64,000 nt of DNA from AC-32 sp963813435 (GTDB lineage: Bacteria; Actinomycetota; Thermoleophilia; Gaiellales; Gaiellaceae): the NCBI GenBank assembly GCA_963813435.1, contig CAWEYY010000003.1, positions 868,001 to 932,000 on the forward strand. Reading direction: 5' to 3'. How positions within the stretch are numbered: position 1 is the stretch's first letter; each line of letters opens with the position of its first letter. The translations under genes were made by a program, and so were the position numbers. Positions 59,070 through 64,000 of this stretch are shown here, piece by piece. The notes beneath the pieces are model-generated. The model saw only the letters and a list, made by a program, of their open reading frames with translations. It ran no database searches and had not been told where the DNA came from.

Positions 59070-60383
59070 ATGCGCCTTCGCGACCTCCCTTCGGTCGACG
59101 AGCTCGCCCGCGACGAGCGCCTGGCGGGAGAGCCGCCCGCCCTCGCGGTCGAGGCGGCTCGGACGGCCCTCGCGCGCGCGCGTGAAGAGATTAAGACCGG
59201 TCACGACCCCGGCGACCTCAGTGAGCGGGTGCTCGCGGAGCTCTCGTCGGCGCGGACGCCGAGCCTCCGAAGGGCGCTGAACGCGACCGGCGTGATCGTC
59301 CACACGAACCTCGGGCGGGCGCCGCTTGCAGAGGCCGCGCTCGAGCGGGCTCTCGAGGTCGGCCGCGGCTACTCGAACCTCGAGTACGACCTGCAGGCCG
59401 GCGGGCGCGGGTCGCGCCAGGATCACGTTGCGGCGATCCTCAGGCGCTTGACGGGCGCCGGGGCGGCGCTGGTCGTGAACAACAATGCGGCCGCGGTGAT
59501 GCTGGCTCTGGCCGCGCTCGCCGAGGGCCGCGAGGTCCTCGTCTCACGCGGCGAGCTGATCGAGATCGGCGACGGTTTTCGGATCCCGGACGTGCTCGCG
59601 CGATCCGGCGCGCGGCTCCGCGAGGTCGGCACGACCAACCGTACGCGCGCCGCCGACTACGAGCGGGCGATCGGCCCGGAGACGGCAGTACTGCTGCGCG
59701 TACACCAATCGAACTTCCGCGTGGTCGGCTTCACCGAGCGGCCTTCCCTGGAAGAGCTCGCGGCAGTGGCGCGACGGCACGGGCTACCGCTCGTGGACGA
59801 CCTCGGCTCCGGGGCGCTCTTCCTTAGTAACAGTCTGTTACTAGGTGACGAGCCGACCGCCCACGAGAGCCTCGGGGCGGGGGCGGATCTCGTCTGCTTC
59901 TCGGGCGACAAGCTGCTCGGCGGGCCGCAGGCCGGGATCGTCGTCGGGAACCCCGAGGTGGTCGAGAAGCTTCGCCGCCACCCGCTGCAGCGGGCGCTGC
60001 GCGCGGACAAGCTCACGCTCGCAGCGCTCGAGGGAACACTCGGCCTCTACCTCGATCCCGAGCGCGCCGCTCGCGAGGTGCCCGTGCTCCGGATGCTGCA
60101 GGAGCCGGTGGAGGCGATTCGCGCTCGGGCCGAGCGGCTCGCCGATGCGGTCGGCGGCGAGGTCGAGGAGACCGTCGGGCGCGTCGGAGGCGGAGCCCTG
60201 CCGCTGGCCGAGCTGCCGAGCTTCGCCTGCGCCGTCGAGGAGGAGCTCGTCGCACCTCTACGCGCAACCGAGCCGCCGGTGATCGGCGTCGTCCGCGACG
60301 GCCGCCTCCTGCTCGACTGCCGAACGCTGACCGACTCCGAGGTCGACGAGGTCGCCGCCGCCGTCTCCTCGGCGCGCAGATGA
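59070..60383 (+). CDS. selA: L-seryl-tRNA(Sec) selenium transferase
   Basis: 437 residues. A PLP enzyme that turns Ser-tRNA(Sec) into Sec-tRNA(Sec) with selenophosphate. The family N-terminus LRDLPSVDELARDERLAGE, LRRALNATGVIVHTNLGRAP, VNNNAAAVMLALAALAEG and the PLP-Lys in DLVCFSGDKLLGGPQAGIVV (near K281) are intact. It begins a coupled operon (selA, O-methyltransferase, GNAT, selB). AGGA precedes the ATG. Confidence 0.93.
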   Translation: MRLRDLPSVDELARDERLAGEPPALAVEAARTALARAREEIKTGHDPGDLSERVLAELSSARTPSLRRALNATGVIVHTNLGRAPLAEAALERALEVGRGYSNLEYDLQAGGRGSRQDHVAAILRRLTGAGAALVVNNNAAAVMLALAALAEGREVLVSRGELIEIGDGFRIPDVLARSGARLREVGTTNRTRAADYERAIGPETAVLLRVHQSNFRVVGFTERPSLEELAAVARRHGLPLVDDLGSGALFLSNSLLLGDEPTAHESLGAGADLVCFSGDKLLGGPQAGIVVGNPEVVEKLRRHPLQRALRADKLTLAALEGTLGLYLDPERAAREVPVLRMLQEPVEAIRARAERLADAVGGEVEETVGRVGGGALPLAELPSFACAVEEELVAPLRATEPPVIGVVRDGRLLLDCRTLTDSEVDEVAAAVSSARR

Positions 60384-61333
60384 GCGAGCCCTCGCCCGAC
60401 GAGCGCGTCTGGACTCTTCTCCGCGGAGCGCTCGGGACCCGTGCGCTCGCGATCGTCGCCGAGCTCGGCGTCGCCGATGCGCTGGCCGACGGGCCAAGGC
60501 CCGTGGCGGAGGTCGCGGATGAGGTCGGCGCAGACCCGGACACGCTGCACCGGCTGCTGCGCGCCCTCGCGAGCGAAGGCGTCTTCTCCGAGCAGAAGCC
60601 CGGCGTCTTCGGGAACACGAACGCGTCGGAGCTGACCCGGCGCGAAGCGGCCTGGGGCGACTTCGCCCACCTCTTCGGCGGCGTGTGGTACCGGACGATG
60701 GGCGAGCTCGGCCCGACCGGCGAGCCGTCCTTCCCGAAGGCCTTCGGGACCGACTTCTGGGCCTGGCTGGCAGCCCACCCCTCCGAACGCGCCGCGTTCG
60801 ACCGCTCGATGCAGCAGGGCATGGAGCCGCGCGTCGAGCGGCTGGCCGCCCTCGACTGGCGCGGCGACGAGACGGTGGTCGACATCGGCGGCGGGAACGG
60901 ATCGGTCCTGGCGGCGTTCCTGCGACTCCAGCCCAAGCTGCGGGGAATTGTCTTCGACCTGCCCGAGACCGTCCGCGACGAGGAAGCGCTGGGTGACCGG
61001 ATCGAGTTCGTCGAGGGCGACTTCTTCGACCGGGTCCCGGAGGGAGACGCCTACATCCTTTCTGGGATCCTCCACGACTGGAACGACGAGCGGGCGGCCA
61101 CGATCCTCCGCACGATCCATGCTGCGGCTCCGCCCGGGGCGCGCCTGCTGATCGTCGACGGCGTCGTCGAGGAGGGGAACGAGCCGGACGGGACGAAGTG
61201 GCTCGACCTCCTCATGCTCGCGCTGCTCGACGGCCGGGAGCGGGACGAGCAGCAGTGGCGCGAATTGCTCGCGGCCGGCGGCTTCGAGCCTGTCGGGATC
61301 CGCGACGGGCTGATCGACGCCGTGCCCGCCTGA
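60380..61333 (+). CDS. O-methyltransferase, COMT-like (Methyltransf_2)
   Basis: 317 residues. An N-terminal winged-helix dimerisation domain (about 20-95; VADEVGADPDTLHRLLRALA) precedes a SAM domain with DIGGGNGSVLAAFL, FDLPETVRDEEAL and the catalytic His in LSGILHDWNDERAA. Such enzymes methylate hydroxyls of small aromatic or polyketide-like molecules. It overlaps selA by four bases (ATGA) and the GNAT gene by three. A role in selenium metabolism is not established; methylation of a selenium compound is a speculation from context. Confidence 0.85.
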   Translation: MSEPSPDERVWTLLRGALGTRALAIVAELGVADALADGPRPVAEVADEVGADPDTLHRLLRALASEGVFSEQKPGVFGNTNASELTRREAAWGDFAHLFGGVWYRTMGELGPTGEPSFPKAFGTDFWAWLAAHPSERAAFDRSMQQGMEPRVERLAALDWRGDETVVDIGGGNGSVLAAFLRLQPKLRGIVFDLPETVRDEEALGDRIEFVEGDFFDRVPEGDAYILSGILHDWNDERAATILRTIHAAAPPGARLLIVDGVVEEGNEPDGTKWLDLLMLALLDGRERDEQQWRELLAAGGFEPVGIRDGLIDAVPA

Positions 61334-61785
61334 TGGAGGTCACCCCAGTCGAGGACCCGGCCGCGCGCTCGGACCTCTGCCGATCGGTCCTCGAGGCGCT
61401 CCCGGAGTGGTTCGGGATCGAAGAGGCCGTTCGTCGCTACATCCGGGAGGTCGCCGACCTGCCGACGTTCGCCAGCGGAAGCGACGGGTTTCTGTCACTC
61501 AAGCTCCACACCGATGCGGCCGCGGAGATCTACGTCATGGGCGTTCGGCCCCCGAACCAGGGCCAGGGCCTGGGTACGGCACTTGTGGAGGCTGCTGAGG
61601 GATTCCTCCGCGAGCGCGAGGTCGAGTTCTTGCAAGTAAAGACGCTCGGGCCGTCGCAGCCGGACGAGGGCTACGCGCGGACCCGTCACTTCTACGAGAC
61701 GTGCGGCTTCCAGCCGCTCGAGGAGACGACCGAGATCTGGGGCGAAGCGAACCCGTGCCTGATCATGGTCAAGTCCCTGCGCTGA
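61333..61785 (+). CDS. GNAT-family N-acetyltransferase
   Basis: 150 residues with the acetyl-CoA pyrophosphate loop in VRPPNQGQGLGTALVEAAEG and the C-terminal RTRHFYETCGFQPLEETTEI. Unlike most small GNATs it begins with a longer acidic helix region (LEALPEWFGIEEAVRRYIRE). It starts within the methyltransferase stop (TGATG) and ends within the selB start, so it is translated with both. Substrate unknown. Confidence 0.82.
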   Translation: MEVTPVEDPAARSDLCRSVLEALPEWFGIEEAVRRYIREVADLPTFASGSDGFLSLKLHTDAAAEIYVMGVRPPNQGQGLGTALVEAAEGFLREREVEFLQVKTLGPSQPDEGYARTRHFYETCGFQPLEETTEIWGEANPCLIMVKSLR

Positions 61786-63491
61786 TGCCGCTGACCGTCG
61801 GGACAGCCGGCCACATCGACCACGGCAAGACCTGGCTCGTCCGTGCGCTGACCGGCAAAGACACCGACCGGCTGCCCGAGGAGCAGGCGCGCGGGATCTC
61901 GATCGAGCTCGGGTACGCGCAGCTGGAGCTGCCGAGCGGGCAACGGCTCTCGCTCGTCGACGTCCCCGGGCACGAGCGGTTCGTGCGCACGATGGTCGCG
62001 GGCGCGACCGGGATCGACCTCTTCCTGCTCGTGATCGACGCGCGCGAGGGCGCGCGGCCCCAGACGCACGAGCACCTCGCGATCCTGCGGCTGCTCGGCG
62101 TCGACCGAGGCGTCGTCGCGGTCACGAAGGCGGACGCCGTCGACAAGGAGACGCTCGAGCTCGCGCTCGACGAGGCTCGGGAGCTCGTTCCCGGGGCGGA
62201 GGTCGTCGCCGTGAGTGCCAAGACCGGCGAAGGGCTCGACGAGCTGCGCGCCGCGCTCGAACGATGCGCGGCCTCGGTCGTGCACGAGCGGCCGGGCGGG
62301 GCGGCGAGGCTCTACATCGACCGCGCGTTCAGCCTCACGGGCGTGGGGACCGTCGTCACCGGGACGCTCTGGTCGGGCTCGATCGGCGTGGGCGACGAGC
62401 TGCGGGTCGAGCCTTCGGGCCTCCGCACGCGCGCACGAAGCGTCCAGGTGCACGATCGCGAGGTCGACCGGGCCGAGGCCGGCCAGCGTGTTGCGGTGAA
62501 CCTCCCCGGGATCGAGCGCTCGCGGCTGCAGCGCGGCGACGTGCTCGTCGAGTCGGGCCACTACCCGGTCAGCTGGCGGCTCGACATCGCGCTCGAGGAG
62601 CTCGAGCCGGTCCCGGCCGCGGTCACGGCTCACCTCGGGACGAGCGACGTGCCGGCACGACTCGTGCGCGAAGGCCGCTACGCACAGCTGCGGCTCCGCT
62701 CACCGGTGGTCGCGGCGCGCGGGGACCGAGTGGTGCTGAGGACGGAGACGACGGTCGGCGGCGGGCTCGTCCTCGATCCGTCGCCGCCACGCGGGCTCGA
62801 CGCCGAGCGGCTCGCGCTGCTCGAGACCGGCGAGCCGGAGGCGATCGTGCGCGCGCTGGCGAGCGAGCCCGTCACGGCCGCGAGCCTGCAGGCGCGTGGG
62901 CTTCTCGCCCCGTCCGAGCTGGCGCAGGGCCTCGCCGCTCTCGAGCAGGCCGGCGACTGGTACTTCACGCCCGAGTGGCTGGAGGAGCTGCGCGCGTCTG
63001 CGCGCGAGCGGCTTGCCCGCCGAGCGGAGGAGTCGCCGTTGGATCCCGGGTTGCCGCTCGCGGAGCTGGTACCGCCCGAGCCGTGGGCGCAGTCGGTCGC
63101 GCCGCTTCTTCGCGTGGAGCGCCGTGAAGGCAAGGCGTATCTCCCGGGCTCGGCCCCGCAGCTCGGGGAGAAGGCGGCGGCCGCTGCCGAGATTGAGGCG
63201 AGCCTCGCAACGGACGACCTCGTCAAGATCGACGACCGCGACCTGGCCGCGTTCCTCGAAAGCGAGGGGCGGCTGAAGCGGGTCGGCGACGGGCTCGCCG
63301 TCTCGACCGAGCTCTACGAGCGCGGACTGGAGGCGCTGCACACCGTCTCGCCGATCACGATCGCCGGCTTCCGCGACGCGCTCGGGATCGGCCGTCGCGC
63401 CGCGCAGCTCCTGCTCGAGCGCTTCGACGCCGACGGCCTCACGCGCCGCGTCGGCGACGAGCGTGTGCTGCGCCGCGCAGCCGCGCGCTAG
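61785..63491 (+). CDS. selB: selenocysteine-specific elongation factor SelB
   Basis: 568 residues. GTPase domain with G1 AGHIDHGKTWLVRALTG, G2 RGISIELGYAQLEL, G3 DVPGHERFV and G4 TKAD, followed by EF-Tu-like domains 2 and 3 and four winged-helix repeats (about 390-568) that bind the SECIS hairpin. It delivers Sec-tRNA(Sec) to UGA codons. It overlaps the GNAT stop (TGATG). Together with selA this means the organism makes selenoproteins; tRNA-Sec, selD and the selenoproteins must lie outside the window. Confidence 0.93.
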   Translation: MPLTVGTAGHIDHGKTWLVRALTGKDTDRLPEEQARGISIELGYAQLELPSGQRLSLVDVPGHERFVRTMVAGATGIDLFLLVIDAREGARPQTHEHLAILRLLGVDRGVVAVTKADAVDKETLELALDEARELVPGAEVVAVSAKTGEGLDELRAALERCAASVVHERPGGAARLYIDRAFSLTGVGTVVTGTLWSGSIGVGDELRVEPSGLRTRARSVQVHDREVDRAEAGQRVAVNLPGIERSRLQRGDVLVESGHYPVSWRLDIALEELEPVPAAVTAHLGTSDVPARLVREGRYAQLRLRSPVVAARGDRVVLRTETTVGGGLVLDPSPPRGLDAERLALLETGEPEAIVRALASEPVTAASLQARGLLAPSELAQGLAALEQAGDWYFTPEWLEELRASARERLARRAEESPLDPGLPLAELVPPEPWAQSVAPLLRVERREGKAYLPGSAPQLGEKAAAAAEIEASLATDDLVKIDDRDLAAFLESEGRLKRVGDGLAVSTELYERGLEALHTVSPITIAGFRDALGIGRRAAQLLLERFDADGLTRRVGDERVLRRAAAR

Positions 63492-64000
63492 GACACGAGC
63501 GCCCGGAACTCCTCGTCCTGGCGCAGCGAGTCGAAGTCGGAGTCTCCCCTGGCCAGCTCGACCATCCCGGGGTTGAGCCGCAGGGCCTCCGCCAGGTGCG
63601 CGACCGCGTCCTCGCGGCGATCCGCCAAGGCCTCGTAACAGGCGAGGTTGTAGAGCATCGGCGCCGATTGCGGTACCCGGTCGAGCTGGCGGGAGATGTT
63701 CTCGATGGCGCCCGCGTAGTCGCCCTTGTCGTACAGCTCGTACGACTCGAGCGAGAGGACGCTGCTCCAGTGGATCACGAGCAGCCGCCGCAGCTCCTCG
63801 AGTGGCTCGGGGTGGTCGTCGACGCGCAGGTCGACGACCCGGTCGAGCCCGAATCGGCTCGTGGCGGCTGCGCCCGCGCGCTCAACGACGAGCGCGGCCG
63901 ACTGCTTCCCCCGCCGGTCGCCTCCTGCGGCTTCGGCTGCGTCGAGCGCGTCCATCAACCGTTCGGCGAGCGCCTTCCCGGCGGAGCCCTCGAACGACTC
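63488..64000 (-). CDS. DUF1028 Ntn-hydrolase-like protein with C-terminal TPR domain, 5' end beyond the window
   Basis: The frame is open to the window edge and reads ESFEGSAGKALAERLMDALD at the start, the C-terminal part of a DUF1028 domain, followed by AAGGDRRGKQSAALVV and DLRVDDHPEPLEELRRLL, which are signatures of that family. About 90 residues of TPR-like helices follow (SLESYELYDKGDYAGAIENI, LYNLACYEALADRREDAVAH). DUF1028 proteins adopt an Ntn-hydrolase-like fold with unknown substrate. The stop overlaps the selB stop on the other strand (CTAG). Confidence 0.8.
   Translation of the reverse strand, partial: ESFEGSAGKALAERLMDALDAAEAAGGDRRGKQSAALVVERAGAAATSRFGLDRVVDLRVDDHPEPLEELRRLLVIHWSSVLSLESYELYDKGDYAGAIENISRQLDRVPQSAPMLYNLACYEALADRREDAVAHLAEALRLNPGMVELARGDSDFDSLRQDEEFRALVS

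Noticed and set aside
59034..63491. tRNA-Sec expected near selA/selB
   Set aside because: No stretch in the operon or its flanks folds as a long-acceptor tRNA with a TCA anticodon; gaps here are too short.

Overview
The window is 64 kb of GC-rich actinobacterial chromosome. The actinobacterial GAAC-N4-GTTC SOS box at lexA, the GTG-rich starts, DUF6457, the MoaD-MoaE fusion, DUF1028-TPR and the short collagen-like exported proteins all fit Actinomycetota, most likely class Thermoleophilia (Gaiellales or Solirubrobacterales relatives). That placement is an inference from gene content; no 16S gene is present. There are no phage genes, intact insertion sequences or CRISPR arrays. Three genes (a diguanylate-turnover HD-GYP protein, a type IA topoisomerase and a collagen-like protein) are each split by one indel. 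In the topoisomerase and the collagen-like gene this is one surplus base in a three-base G/C run, so consensus error is as likely as real decay.

Layout. 1-4.7 kb: glycosyltransferase, methyltransferase, L,D-transpeptidase, an adenosine-deaminase-like hydrolase and a short LuxR protein. 4.8-9.5 kb: a MalT-like LuxR ATPase, a broken HD-GYP gene, a small exported ORF behind an operator-bearing promoter, and a LuxR regulator. 9.5-19.8 kb, minus strand: a peptide/nickel-type ABC transport region with two binding proteins and two OppB/OppC permease pairs but only one OppD/OppF ATPase pair, plus an NlpC/P60 peptidase inside it. 19.9-23.3 kb: primary-type sigma factor and topoisomerase. 23.4-25.9 kb, plus strand: PlsC, a 5'-3' exonuclease, DUF6457 and an HDAC-like hydrolase. 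26-31.8 kb: a head-to-head NarL-type two-component pair, a large LuxR ATPase and a DUF4242/cupin pair. A decayed histidine-kinase tail follows at 31.8-32.0 kb.

32-38.2 kb is a translationally coupled redox operon: a GltD-like FAD/NADPH protein with a C-terminal ferredoxin domain, pyruvate:ferredoxin oxidoreductase NifJ, and a dihydroorotate-dehydrogenase-like protein. 38.3-41.9 kb, minus strand: RNase P RNA, a zinc ribbon, lexA with its box, membrane and unknown proteins, PadR with a palindromic operator, a VOC protein and tRNA-Leu(GAG). 42-47.5 kb: TldD/TldE, a binding-protein-like lipoprotein, SecG, a second glycosyltransferase and a small basic protein. 47.5-48.0 kb is a gene-poor, AT-richer stretch with a promoter, a 22-codon leader ORF and an attenuator-like hairpin, all on the minus strand.

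48-53.9 kb: methylmalonyl-CoA mutase catalytic subunit with a MarR regulator, a secreted protein behind tandem palindromes, a double-GNAT protein, a MoaD-MoaE fusion and a subtilase. 54-55.6 kb: two collagen-like exported proteins. 55.7-59 kb: site-2 protease, LOG-family hydrolase, a secreted protein and a D,D-carboxypeptidase. 59-63.5 kb: selA - O-methyltransferase - GNAT - selB, coupled by stop/start overlaps. A DUF1028-TPR gene runs off the right end.

How the genes fit together: the envelope enzymes (L,D-transpeptidase, NlpC/P60, D,D-carboxypeptidase) together with the peptide importers suggest peptidoglycan turnover and peptide scavenging. The NifJ operon and the selenocysteine machinery point to low-potential redox metabolism. 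Five LuxR-type regulators in the first 31 kb show heavy signal-responsive control. A 53-bp structured intergenic element occurs twice, 28.7 kb apart (44/53 identical), each time in the gap between two divergent genes.
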